A DNA stretch of 51,688 bases, taken from JADGGM01 sp025449955 (GTDB taxonomy: Bacteria > Gemmatimonadota > Gemmatimonadetes > Gemmatimonadales > Gemmatimonadaceae). Below the pieces are notes generated by a model that made no database searches, was not told the DNA's origin, and worked only from the letters and a program-made list of their open reading frames with translations. The position numbers and the translations under genes were made by a program. Location: NCBI GenBank assembly GCA_036554285.1, contig DATBNO010000052.1, positions 1-51,688 on the forward strand, in the 5' to 3' direction. This document shows, in pieces, positions 38,652 through 47,032 of the stretch (positions are counted from its first letter, which is position 1; every line of letters begins with the position of its first letter).

Positions 38652-39458
38652 ATGATCGCCCTCGCGCACGCCGTCGCCATCGTGTTGTATCTCGCTGCTG
38701 CGGGATTGGCGGCCATTCCGTTTGCGCGCCCGATTCGCGCCCCAGTCCGCAGTGTCATCTGGGTGCTCGCCGCCGGCATCGCGGTGCACTTGGTCGCCCT
38801 CGGCGACTTCGTACGCATCCACGGCGAGCCGCCGCTCACGGGCTTGGGACCGGCGATGTCATTCGCCGCCGTGCTCGTCGCCATCACGCTTCTCACGGTC
38901 GAAGCATTGGCGCGTGAAGTGAGTCTCACGCTGTTCGCGGCGCCGCTGGCCGCGTTGCTCACGGGCTTCGCGAGTCTCACCGGCATGGTGCCGGGCCCGG
39001 AAGCCGATGGCATGCGCGGCGTCTGGCTCACGTCGCACATCGCGCTCAGCTTCCTCGGCATCGCGGCGTTCGCGACTGCGGCCGGCGCGGGCGTGATGTA
39101 CCTCGTGGAGCGACGCGAGCTCAAGTCCCGCCGGTTCGGAGCGATCTTCCGATTTTTCCCGCCGCTCGAGACGCTCGATCGCGTGAACCATGTCGCGGTG
39201 GTCGCGGGATGGTTGGCGCTCACTGTCGGTATCGGGCTCGCATCCAGCTACGCGCTCGAGTATCGCACGGGTCACGCGATCAAAATGGTATGGGCGTACA
39301 GCGCGTGGCTCGCGGTCACGGCGCTCACGATTGGTCGCGTGGTGCGCGGCTGGTGCGCGCATCGCGCGGCCATGCTCACCAACCTGCTGTTCGCGGGCGT
39401 GGTGGTGTTGTACATCGCGTTCCGCGTGATCGACCCGCTCAAGGGGCGGTTCCTGTGA
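38652..39458 (+). CDS. Cytochrome c assembly/HemX-like membrane protein
   Basis: A 268-residue protein with about eight transmembrane helices of the CcsA/ResC/HemX family (for example IALAHAVAIVLYLAAAGLAA, IALSFLGIAAFATAAGAGVM). Members carry histidines for heme handling: here GIAVHLVALGDF, WLTSHIALSF, RVNHVAVVAG. HemX-type proteins lie next to hemA and in Bacillus affect glutamyl-tRNA reductase level. Here hemA is two genes downstream, supporting that reading. A CcsA-like heme-delivery role is the alternative. It is coupled by GTGA to the next gene. Confidence 0.82.
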   Translation: MIALAHAVAIVLYLAAAGLAAIPFARPIRAPVRSVIWVLAAGIAVHLVALGDFVRIHGEPPLTGLGPAMSFAAVLVAITLLTVEALAREVSLTLFAAPLAALLTGFASLTGMVPGPEADGMRGVWLTSHIALSFLGIAAFATAAGAGVMYLVERRELKSRRFGAIFRFFPPLETLDRVNHVAVVAGWLALTVGIGLASSYALEYRTGHAIKMVWAYSAWLAVTALTIGRVVRGWCAHRAAMLTNLLFAGVVVLYIAFRVIDPLKGRFL

Positions 39459-40078
39459 GCGCGTACCCGATCGCGCTCGACGGCGCGCGCGTGGACGCAG
39501 TGATCGTGGGCGGCGGCAGCGTAGCCGAGCGGAAGGCGAAGGCGTTGTTGGAGGCGGGGGCACGCGTGCGCATCATCGCCCCGTCGCCGAGCGCGCCGGT
39601 ACAGGCGCTGGCCGGCGAGCGTTGCACGATCGAGACGCGACCCTTCATGGCGTCCGACCTTTCGCCTAACGGAGCGCCGGGCCGCACGACGATGGTGCTC
39701 GCGGCCACCGACCGCCCCGAGGTCAACGCGCGCGTCGTGGACGCGGCCCGCGCGTTAGGCGTGCTGGTGAACGTGGCCGACGACCCGGCCGCCGGCACGT
39801 TCGTCACGCTGGCCACGCATCGAGCGGGCGACCTGGTGGTCGCGGTCACCGCGGGCGGCGTGCCCGGTGTCGCGGCCCGCGTGCGCGACGAGATCGGATC
39901 GCGCTTCGACGCGCGCTATGCGGCGGCGGTGAGCGCGCTCGTCCGGCTGCGCCGGCGGCTGCTCGACGCGGGCGCGCGCGACGAGTGGCGCCGCGCATCG
40001 GCATCGCTGGTCGACGACGGGTTCTGCGACACGGTGGAGAGCGGCGCCTTCCCGCAGGAGTTGGCGGCGTGGCATTGA
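39455..40078 (+). CDS. Precorrin-2 dehydrogenase / siroheme synthase N-terminal-like protein
   Basis: A 207-residue NAD-binding protein resembling the dehydrogenase part of CysG (MET8/SirC). It starts YPIALDGARVDAVIVGGGSV, with the Rossmann loop VGGGSVAERKAKALLEAG. The later NVADDPAAGTFVTLATHRAG and AVTAGGVPGVAARVRDEIG are family-typical. Such enzymes oxidise precorrin-2 to sirohydrochlorin. A methyltransferase partner is not in the window. GTG 39455 overlaps the upstream stop and its end overlaps hemA by 10 bases. Confidence 0.88.
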   Translation: MSAYPIALDGARVDAVIVGGGSVAERKAKALLEAGARVRIIAPSPSAPVQALAGERCTIETRPFMASDLSPNGAPGRTTMVLAATDRPEVNARVVDAARALGVLVNVADDPAAGTFVTLATHRAGDLVVAVTAGGVPGVAARVRDEIGSRFDARYAAAVSALVRLRRRLLDAGARDEWRRASASLVDDGFCDTVESGAFPQELAAWH

Positions 40079-41370
40079 TCGTCGCCGGCTTGAGCCATCA
40101 CACCGCGCCGATCGACGTGCGCGAGCAGGTCGCCGTGGCGCCGCACGAGACCCCGCGTGTCCTCGACGATCTCGCCCGGGCGACCGGCGCCGCCGAGCTG
40201 GCGCTGTTGTCGACGTGCAACCGCACCGAAGTCTACGTCGTGGAAGGCGAGGAGCCGGCGGCGCCGCCGATCTGGGAACACCTTTCCCTTCGGTTAGGCG
40301 GAACGGCCGACGCGGCGGCGTATGGCTACGTGCGACGCGACCGCGAGGCGGCGGCGCACTTGTATCGCGTGGCGTCGGGGCTCGACTCGATGATCCTCGG
40401 TGAGGCGCAGATCCATGGACAGGTGCGCGACGCGTGGGAGGCGAGCCGCAGCACGTCGCGGGCGATTCTCAATCGGTTGTTCCAGTCGTCGCTGCTCGTG
40501 GCATCGCGTGTGCGCGAAGAGACCGCCGTTGGGCGCGGAGCAGCGTCGGTGAGCTCGGCGGCCGTGCAGTTGTCGAAAAAAATCTTCGGCAATCTCAGCG
40601 GGCGGCGCGCGATGGTCCTCGGCGCCGGCGACATGGCCGACCTCGCGCTCGAATGCCTCGTGAGCGAAGGCGTGCGCACGGCGATCGTCGCCAACCGCAC
40701 GTACGAGCGCGCGGTGGCACTCGCGGAACGCCACGGCGGCGAAGCGCTCCACTACGACGATTGTTGGACGCGTTTGGCCGATGTCGACGTGTTGCTGTGC
40801 TCGACCGCGGCGCCGCACCCGATCGTCGAGCGCGCACAGGTCGAGCCGGCGATGCGCCAACGCGGCGATCGTCCGCTCTGCATCCTGGACATCGCATTGC
40901 CGCGCGATGTCGCGAGCGACGTCGGCATGCTCGACAACGTTTTCCTTTACGACCTCGACGACCTGCGTTCGGTCGTGGAGACGAACCTCGAGCGCCGCCG
41001 CCAGGAGCTGCCCACGGCCGAGTCGGTGATTGCCGACGAGGTCGAGCAGTACTGGCAATGGCTGGCCGGATTGGCGGCGGTGCCGGTGCTCCGCACGTTT
41101 CGCTCGCAGATGGACCGGGTGCGCGAGGACGAGTTGGCGCGCGCCTTGAAGAAGCTCGCGCACCTCGCGCCCAATGACCGGGCGGCCGTCGACCTTTTTT
41201 CCCGAGCCCTGATGAACAAATTCCTGCACGAGCCGAGCGTGCGATTGCGCGCGGCATCGGCAAATGGACATGGTTTGGCGATCGTGGACGCGCTCCGATA
41301 TCTGTTCGCGCTGGAGCCCTCGGAGAGCGGCACGCCGCCGGACGACACGCCTAACGCCGAGGGCCGCTGA
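40069..41370 (+). CDS. hemA: Glutamyl-tRNA reductase
   Basis: Reduces glutamyl-tRNA(Glu) to glutamate-1-semialdehyde, the first committed step of C5 heme synthesis. The 433-residue product starts MALIVAGLSHHTAPIDVREQ. The active-site Cys50 sits in LLSTCNRTEVYVV. The substrate loop GLDSMILGEAQIHGQVRDAW, the NADPH domain MVLGAGDMADLALECL and the C-terminal dimerisation helices are present. GTG 40069 is preceded by CAGGAG (40055-40060), spacing 8. It overlaps the following gene as TGATG. hemL/hemB/hemC are not in the window. Confidence 0.96.
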   Translation: MALIVAGLSHHTAPIDVREQVAVAPHETPRVLDDLARATGAAELALLSTCNRTEVYVVEGEEPAAPPIWEHLSLRLGGTADAAAYGYVRRDREAAAHLYRVASGLDSMILGEAQIHGQVRDAWEASRSTSRAILNRLFQSSLLVASRVREETAVGRGAASVSSAAVQLSKKIFGNLSGRRAMVLGAGDMADLALECLVSEGVRTAIVANRTYERAVALAERHGGEALHYDDCWTRLADVDVLLCSTAAPHPIVERAQVEPAMRQRGDRPLCILDIALPRDVASDVGMLDNVFLYDLDDLRSVVETNLERRRQELPTAESVIADEVEQYWQWLAGLAAVPVLRTFRSQMDRVREDELARALKKLAHLAPNDRAAVDLFSRALMNKFLHEPSVRLRAASANGHGLAIVDALRYLFALEPSESGTPPDDTPNAEGR

Positions 41371-42347
41371 TGGGGCGACGCACGCTCATCACGGGCGGCG
41401 CGGGATTCATCGGATCCCACGTCGCGCAGGCTTTCGTCGCGGCCGGCGATCAGGTCACGGTTCTCGACAATCTCTCGACGGGCAAGCGGGAACAGGTTCC
41501 GCGCGAAGCGGAATTCCACAAGCTCGACATCACCTCGGCTGATGCGGCGCGCGTCGTGCGCGAGGGGCGCTTCGACGTCATCTGCCATCTCGCGGCGCAG
41601 ATCGACGTGCGCAAGAGCGTGGCGGATCCGGCGGCCGATGCCCAACTGAACATCGGCGGCTCGCTCAACCTGCTCGAGGCCGTCCGCGCGTCGGGCAACG
41701 GCACGGCGCCGCGCACGCGCTTCGTGTTCTCGTCGACGGGCGGCGCGGTGTATGGCGATCTCGTCGAGCCGCCCACGGCCGAGTCGGCGGCCAAGGATCC
41801 GCAGTCGCCGTACGGGACGGCCAAGCTCAGCGTCGAGTATTACATGGGATATTTCGCGCGCGTGCACGGTCTCGACACGGTGGCGCTGCGCTACTCGAAC
41901 GTGTACGGACCACGTCAGGATCCGCACGGCGAGGCCGGCGTGGTGGCGATCTTCTGCGACCGGCTCATCGACGGCACGGCGCTCACGATTTTCGGCGACG
42001 GCAAGCAGACGCGCGACTACGTGTTCGCGGGCGATGTGGCGCGCGCCAACGTCCTCGCGTCGTCGGCGACGCTGCCGCCGGTGTCGGCGCTGGACAGCCG
42101 CGCGTTCAACATCGGCACCTCGGTGGAGACCGACGTGGTGCAGTTGGCGGGCGCGCTCAAGAAGCTGTCCGGTGCCTCGAGCGCGATACAGCACGCACCG
42201 GCGCGTCCGGGCGAGCAACTGCGCTCGGCGATCGCGAACGACAAGGCCGGGCGGATGCTCGGCTGGCGGCCCGGCGTCGCGCTGGATGACGGGCTTCGCC
42301 TAACTTACGACTGGTTCAAGCACCGACGGACGGAGGCACGCACGTGA
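41370..42347 (+). CDS. NAD-dependent UDP-glucose 4-epimerase-like SDR
   Basis: A 325-residue extended SDR with LITGGAGFIGSHVAQAFVAA, DNLSTGKREQVP, HLAAQIDVRKSVADPAAD and the catalytic YGTAKLSVEYY (YxxxK). RYSNVYGPRQDPHGEAGVVA is GalE-type. It most resembles actinobacterial/Gemmatimonas-style GalE proteins acting on UDP-glucose or UDP-GlcNAc. Substrate is uncertain, and it could feed LPS or other surface glycans. Its ATG overlaps the hemA stop (TGATG), and its end overlaps tolQ (GTGA). Confidence 0.85.
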   Translation: MGRRTLITGGAGFIGSHVAQAFVAAGDQVTVLDNLSTGKREQVPREAEFHKLDITSADAARVVREGRFDVICHLAAQIDVRKSVADPAADAQLNIGGSLNLLEAVRASGNGTAPRTRFVFSSTGGAVYGDLVEPPTAESAAKDPQSPYGTAKLSVEYYMGYFARVHGLDTVALRYSNVYGPRQDPHGEAGVVAIFCDRLIDGTALTIFGDGKQTRDYVFAGDVARANVLASSATLPPVSALDSRAFNIGTSVETDVVQLAGALKKLSGASSAIQHAPARPGEQLRSAIANDKAGRMLGWRPGVALDDGLRLTYDWFKHRRTEART

Positions 42348-43069
42348 CGGTTCCGGATCCCGTGATCGCGCAGATCGGCGGCGCCATTCCCACGGCGCCC
42401 ATCGACATGATCACGCACGCGTCGCTGGTGACGCAAATTGTGTTAGGCGTCCTCGTGGTGCTGTCGCTCGTGAGTTGGGCGATCATGCTCGCGAAGTGGT
42501 GGGAGTTCCGGAAGACCGACCGCGTGGGTCGCTCGTTCACGCGCGAGTTCGCGCGGACGCCGGCGCTCGACACGGCCACGGGCCTGGTGCGCCGGAGTCC
42601 GGCCAGCCCGTTCACGCGCATCTTTTCGCGCGCCGTCAACTTCTTCGCCGAGATGAAGCCGGGGGCGCTGCGCGAAGCCGCGAACAGCTCGCCCTTGAGC
42701 GGATCGCAAGTCGAGGCGCTGCGCCTGGTGCTCGACTCGGAGACGTCGGAAGAACGCGACCGGCTCTCGCACTTCATTCCGTGGCTGGCGACGATCGGGT
42801 CGGTGAGCCCGCTCATCGGCCTCTTCGGCACGGTGTTAGGCGTGATCGATGCCTTCATGGGCATCGCGACCAAGGGGTCGGGCAATCTGAGCGCGGTTGC
42901 GCCGGGCGTCGCCGAAGCACTCACGGCGACGGCTGCGGCGCTCGCGGTGGCCATTCCGGCGGTGTTCGGCTACAACATCTTCGCCGCGCGCTTGAATCGC
43001 CTCGAGAACGAGCTCGAAGGGTTCGGGACGGAGATCATCGCGATGATGGTCCGCGAGGGCCGGATCTAG
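42344..43069 (+). CDS. tolQ: Tol-Pal system proton-channel subunit TolQ
   Basis: A 241-residue MotA/TolQ/ExbB protein. One transmembrane helix is at about 30-52 (VLGVLVVLSLVSWAIMLAKW); two more follow near 150-175 and 190-215. The family sequence WLATIGSVSPLIGLFGTVLG and TATAAALAVAIPAVFGYN mark the proton channel. With TolR it uses the proton motive force to energise TolA. GTG 42344 overlaps galE's stop. tolR follows immediately. Confidence 0.95.
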   Translation: MTVPDPVIAQIGGAIPTAPIDMITHASLVTQIVLGVLVVLSLVSWAIMLAKWWEFRKTDRVGRSFTREFARTPALDTATGLVRRSPASPFTRIFSRAVNFFAEMKPGALREAANSSPLSGSQVEALRLVLDSETSEERDRLSHFIPWLATIGSVSPLIGLFGTVLGVIDAFMGIATKGSGNLSAVAPGVAEALTATAAALAVAIPAVFGYNIFAARLNRLENELEGFGTEIIAMMVREGRI

Positions 43070-43486
43070 ATGTCGCGCCGCGCCCGCGGGAAGGGGCTGC
43101 CGCTCAACGCGGACATCAACGTCGTCAGTCTCATCGACGTGATGATGCTGCTCATGGTGATCTTCATGATCACCGCGCCGATGATGCAGGGCGGCGTCGA
43201 CATCGCGCTGCCGGTGGCCGAAGCGCGTCCGCTCGAGGCGCGGTCGAGTCTCGTGGTGTCGATCGATCACACGGGGCAGATCTACGTGGACGAGGACAAG
43301 TTCACGTACGCGGAGTTTCGTGCGACGTTCAAGGCGCTCGCCTCGCAGCGCGGCCGCAACGGCATCTATCTGCGCGCCGATCGCGGCGTGCCGTACGGGA
43401 CGGTGGTGCAGGTGCTGGCGGTGATGCGCGGCGCCGGCGTCGGCGACGTGGGGCTCGTCGCCCAACCCGAGGACATCACGAAGTGA
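43070..43486 (+). CDS. tolR: Tol-Pal system protein TolR (ExbD family)
   Basis: A 138-residue protein with a single membrane helix (about 22-40) carrying the essential aspartate in VVSLIDVMMLLMVIFMI. The periplasmic domain follows (VVSIDHTGQIYVDEDKFTYAE). It starts directly after the tolQ stop with no gap and overlaps tolA by GTGA. Confidence 0.94.
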   Translation: MSRRARGKGLPLNADINVVSLIDVMMLLMVIFMITAPMMQGGVDIALPVAEARPLEARSSLVVSIDHTGQIYVDEDKFTYAEFRATFKALASQRGRNGIYLRADRGVPYGTVVQVLAVMRGAGVGDVGLVAQPEDITK

Positions 43487-44211
43487 GCGCGGCCGCGCGC
43501 AGCGACCCCCGCGGCGCCAAACTCGGCGGTCCGTTAGGCATGTCGCTGGTGTTGCACGGCGCCGTGGTGGCGGCGTTCATCCTCGTGCATCCCACGGCGT
43601 CGCGCGTCCTGCCGCCCATGTATCGCGTCAACATCGTGGCCGCGCCGCCGGGGCCGCGCGCCGCGGGTATCGTCACCCCCGCGCCGCCGACGACGGCGCC
43701 GGCGGAGAAAGCGCCGCCCGTGCCTAAACGAGCGGAGCAAATCCAGAAAGCCATGCCGATGCCGGTGAAAACGAAAGTACCGCCGCGCAAGAAGACGCCG
43801 CCGGCCACGCCGACACCCGACGTGGCACCGGCCAAGCCCACCACGCCGCCGCCCAAAGCGGGCGGCGGGCCGGAAGGCGGACGCGGGACCGATGTCGCCA
43901 GCGTCAGCACGGAAGGCGTCGAGTTCCCGTTCCCCGGATATCTCGAAAACATTGTGCGCCAGATCGCCTTACGCTTCCACCCGCCCGGGAACACGAACAA
44001 CACGGCCGAGGTAATGTTCCTCATTCGGCGCGATGGGTCGGTTTCCGACTTCCGGTTCGTGACGCGCTCGGGGAACTTCGCGTTCGACCTCGAGTGCCAG
44101 GGCGCCGTCGATCAGGCAGCGCAGGTGAAAGCGTTCGGTCCGCTCCCATCCGGCTTCGCCGACGACGTGCTGCCGGTCATCTTCAGCTTCGACCCACGGG
44201 TGCTCCACTAG
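43483..44211 (+). CDS. tolA: TolA/TonB-like periplasm-spanning protein
   Basis: A 242-residue protein. The N-terminal membrane anchor is around residues 20-40 (GMSLVLHGAVVAAFILVHPT). A Pro/Lys-rich linker (about 60-135, with PPP and KKTPPATPTPD) follows, and a TonB/TolA-type C-terminal domain (about 155-242: NTAEVMFLIRRDGSVSDFRF). E. coli TolA is longer (about 420 residues) with a helical middle domain; here the spacer is short and proline-rich, more like TonB. Position between tolR and tolB supports the TolA role. Confidence 0.88.
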   Translation: MSAAARSDPRGAKLGGPLGMSLVLHGAVVAAFILVHPTASRVLPPMYRVNIVAAPPGPRAAGIVTPAPPTTAPAEKAPPVPKRAEQIQKAMPMPVKTKVPPRKKTPPATPTPDVAPAKPTTPPPKAGGGPEGGRGTDVASVSTEGVEFPFPGYLENIVRQIALRFHPPGNTNNTAEVMFLIRRDGSVSDFRFVTRSGNFAFDLECQGAVDQAAQVKAFGPLPSGFADDVLPVIFSFDPRVLH

Positions 44212-45531
44212 ATGCTCGAGACGCAGCGACTGATCATTGGTGCCGCACTCGTGTCCGCATGTCTCGCGATGCCGGCGCGCGCCAACGCGCAGCAGCAGGA
44301 TACCACGCGGGGCGTGCGCATCGGTCTCACGTACCAGCCCGGGACCAAACCGGGCGTCGTCGTGTTTCCGGTGAGCGGACCAGACGGCGACTCCATACAA
44401 GCGATGGTCCAACGCGACTTCGACTACGGCGATCGCATCGAAGTCATTGGCGGCGATGCCGTCCAACAGACCGCACGCACGCAAGCGTCGAAGAACGCAA
44501 TCGATTTCACGATTTGGAAATCGCTGAGCGCGGCGGCGGTGGTGCAGATCTCGGTGATGGGGAGCACCGCACACGTGAACGTGTACGATGTGGCGGCGAA
44601 GAAGCTCGCGGCCGCGCACGACGTCACCGTTTCTGGTGCGCCCAACTCCGAAGAGTGGCGCATGAGCGTGCACGCGATGTCCGATCAAATCGAGCAGTGG
44701 ATCACCGGTGTGCATGGCATCGCGGCCACGCGCATCCTGTACGTGCGCGGCAATCGTATTTACGTTATAGACTCCGACGGGTTCGGCGAGCACGCGGTGA
44801 GCGGGCCGGGGACCGTGTTGGCACCGGCGTGGGCGCCCGATGGACACACGATCGCGTTCAGCGAGCTGGCGCGCGCCGGGTGGAACGTCGTCCTCCGCGA
44901 TCTCACGACGGGTCGCGAACACACGGTGTCGTCCACGCCGGGCGGACTGAACATCACGCCGGCGTTCTCACCGGATGGGCAATGGCTCTGCTACGCCCAC
45001 GGTGAGGAGAACGGAACCGATCTCTACATGGTGAGCGCGTCCGGCAGCGGTGCGGCGCGGCGCGTCACGGTTGGGCGGGGGACCGACAACGTATCGCCAA
45101 CGTTCAGCCCCGACGGCGCGCGCTTGGCGTTCACGTCGGGACGCGCCGGGCACCCCGAGGTGTATACGTCCGATGCCGATGGATCCAACGTAGATCTGTT
45201 GACGCCGTTCAACTTCGGCGATCAGAACTACCGGAGCAATCCGGACTGGTCGCCGGATGGCCGGCTGATCGCGTTTCAGTCGCAGCTCGACGGTCGCTTC
45301 CAGATCATGACGATCACGCTACGGGATCGAACGGTGAAGCAGTTGACGAGCGAGGGGATCAACGAAGATCCCACATGGGCGCCCGATGGGCGTCATCTCG
45401 CCTTCACGTCGTCACGCACCGGCGTGAAGGAGATTTTCGTACTCGACGCGGAGTCCGGGCGCGCCCGGCAACTAACGCACGATGCAGGCGCGCGGCTCGC
45501 GGCCTGGTCGCGCGGAACCGGCGCACCGTAA
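44212..45531 (+). CDS. tolB: Tol-Pal system beta-propeller TolB
   Basis: A 439-residue periplasmic protein with a signal peptide ending around ANAQQ (residues 1-27). An N-terminal domain (about 30-170) is followed by six propeller blades marked by WAPDG, FSPDGQW, FSPDGAR, WSPDGRL and WAPDGRH repeats. TolB links Pal, TolA and porins. ATG 44212 abuts the tolA stop. No GTTAGGC word occurs in this gene. Confidence 0.95.
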   Translation: MLETQRLIIGAALVSACLAMPARANAQQQDTTRGVRIGLTYQPGTKPGVVVFPVSGPDGDSIQAMVQRDFDYGDRIEVIGGDAVQQTARTQASKNAIDFTIWKSLSAAAVVQISVMGSTAHVNVYDVAAKKLAAAHDVTVSGAPNSEEWRMSVHAMSDQIEQWITGVHGIAATRILYVRGNRIYVIDSDGFGEHAVSGPGTVLAPAWAPDGHTIAFSELARAGWNVVLRDLTTGREHTVSSTPGGLNITPAFSPDGQWLCYAHGEENGTDLYMVSASGSGAARRVTVGRGTDNVSPTFSPDGARLAFTSGRAGHPEVYTSDADGSNVDLLTPFNFGDQNYRSNPDWSPDGRLIAFQSQLDGRFQIMTITLRDRTVKQLTSEGINEDPTWAPDGRHLAFTSSRTGVKEIFVLDAESGRARQLTHDAGARLAAWSRGTGAP

Positions 45532-45577
45532 TCGTTCGCTCTGTGCACGAATCACTTTCTCACTCGAGGGATTCCTC

Positions 45578-46177
45578 ATGACTGGTAAGACCCGCCTCGC
45601 TTCGCTCGTCGTGCTCGCCGCTGCCGCGGCCGTGGCGTGCTCACATCCGGCCCCACAAACCGCGCCGGCTCCGGCGGGCCCCAATCAGGACAGCATCAAC
45701 GCGGAGAACGCGCGCCGCGATTCGATTGCCAAGGCGGATGCTGCGCGGCGCGACTCCATCGCGAGGGCACAAGCCGATGCGGACCGGTTGCGGAACGGGC
45801 GGGACGCGGCGACCAAGGCGCTCACGCAAGTGATCTATTTCGATTTCGACAGCGACGCGCTCAAAGATGACGCGCGGTCCTCGCTCGATGCGAAAATCGG
45901 GATTCTCAATGCGAGCCCCGACGTGAAGATCCGCGTGGGCGGCAACACGGACGAGCGCGGGTCGGACGAATACAACCTGGCGTTGGGCCAGCGCCGCGCG
46001 GCGGCGGCCAAGCGGTATCTCACCGATCACGGCATCTCGGGCGACCGGATCGACATCATCAGTTACGGCGAAGAGCATCCGGTGGCGACCGGACACGACG
46101 AGTCGTCGTGGTCGCAGAATCGCCGCGACGAATTCGAGGTCACGGCCGGCGCCGACCAGATCAAGGGAGCCCCATGA
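45578..46177 (+). CDS. pal: Peptidoglycan-associated lipoprotein Pal
   Basis: A 199-residue lipoprotein with Cys21 in the lipobox AVAC. A charged segment with repeated ARRDSIAKADAARRDSIARA (about 45-70) looks coiled-coil. The OmpA-like domain follows (about 85-190) with IYFDFDSDALKDDARSSL and the peptidoglycan-binding NTDERGSDEYNLALGQRRA. The usual GHTDxRG motif reads GNTDERG here. GAGGG at 45566-45570 (spacing 7) supports ATG 45578. It is coupled to cpoB by ATGA. Confidence 0.95.
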   Translation: MTGKTRLASLVVLAAAAAVACSHPAPQTAPAPAGPNQDSINAENARRDSIAKADAARRDSIARAQADADRLRNGRDAATKALTQVIYFDFDSDALKDDARSSLDAKIGILNASPDVKIRVGGNTDERGSDEYNLALGQRRAAAAKRYLTDHGISGDRIDIISYGEEHPVATGHDESSWSQNRRDEFEVTAGADQIKGAP

Positions 46178-47001
46178 AGACCCTTCTTCGCTGCCTCGCT
46201 CCGGTCGCCCTGGCGGCGACTGGGGCGTGCTTCGCGACCAGCAACGACGTGAAGCTGCTGCAGGGTCAGGTCGACTCGCTGCGGATCGCGAGTGTGCGCG
46301 CCGATTCGGTGCACGCCGCGCAGCTGAACCAGGTGATCGCGACACTCGGCTTGGTGCGCGACTCGTTAGGCACGGTGAGCGGCCACGTGGAGAAGCTGCA
46401 GGGCGACGTGCGCGGCGACCTGCACGACGTGAACGAGCAGCTGCTGCAGATTCAGCAGCTCACCGGACAGAGCCAGAATCGCCTGCAGGAGTTGCGCGCG
46501 TCGATCGAGCAGCGGAACCAGGACGCGGGCGAGAGCGCGCCGCCCACTGGCACGCAGCCCGCCAAGGGCGCGACGGCGGCGCCGAGCACGGCGAGCCCCG
46601 CGCCCGGCGCGCCGGGGTCCAACGAGCCGGGCCCGAACCAGCTCTATCAGTTAGGCATGGAGCAGCTGCAGCGCGGGAGCCCGAGCACGGCGGTCCAGGC
46701 GTTCCAGAAGTTGCTGCAAGACTACTCCACGGCGGACATTGCGCCCGAGGCGCAGTTCTATTTAGGCGAGGCGTATCGCGCGCAGGGGAACGCCGCGGCG
46801 GCCGATACCGCGTATTCGTTGGTCATCCAGAAGTATCCCAAGTCGCCGCACGCACCCACGGCGCTGTACAAGCGGGCGCTGTACTTGGAGCAGCAGGGCA
46901 ACGCCACCGCGGCGCGGGCGCTGCTCAATCAGCTCATCTCGTCCTATCCGCAGTCGGATGAGGCCGCGCTGGCGCGCGACCATCTGCGCGACTTGAAGTG
47001 A
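46174..47001 (+). CDS. cpoB: Tol-Pal-associated TPR protein CpoB (YbgF-like)
   Basis: A 275-residue exported protein. Cys19 in AATGAC suggests lipidation, unlike soluble E. coli CpoB. A coiled-coil region (about 25-125) with LLQGQVDSLRIASVRADSV and DVNEQLLQIQQLTGQSQNRL is followed by a Pro/Ala-rich linker. The C-terminal TPR domain (about 155-270) contains NQLYQLGMEQLQRGSPSTAV and YKRALYLEQQGNATAARA. CpoB couples peptidoglycan synthesis to Tol-dependent constriction. The gene overlaps pal by four bases. Confidence 0.92.
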   Translation: MKTLLRCLAPVALAATGACFATSNDVKLLQGQVDSLRIASVRADSVHAAQLNQVIATLGLVRDSLGTVSGHVEKLQGDVRGDLHDVNEQLLQIQQLTGQSQNRLQELRASIEQRNQDAGESAPPTGTQPAKGATAAPSTASPAPGAPGSNEPGPNQLYQLGMEQLQRGSPSTAVQAFQKLLQDYSTADIAPEAQFYLGEAYRAQGNAAAADTAYSLVIQKYPKSPHAPTALYKRALYLEQQGNATAARALLNQLISSYPQSDEAALARDHLRDLK

Positions 47002-47032
47002 TTGCGGAGCACGCGGAGCTGTGGAGTCACGC

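Noticed and set aside
37223..39223. A 666-codon open frame on the minus strand across LysM and HemX-like genes
   Set aside because: It is antisense to two well-supported genes, has repetitive Arg/His/Asp composition typical of high-GC shadow frames, and no recognisable domain.
46741..46775. TTTAGGC at the CpoB YLGE codons as another copy of the word
   Set aside because: It lacks the leading G, so I did not count it. It is useful as the rare counterexample showing that G is normally conserved.
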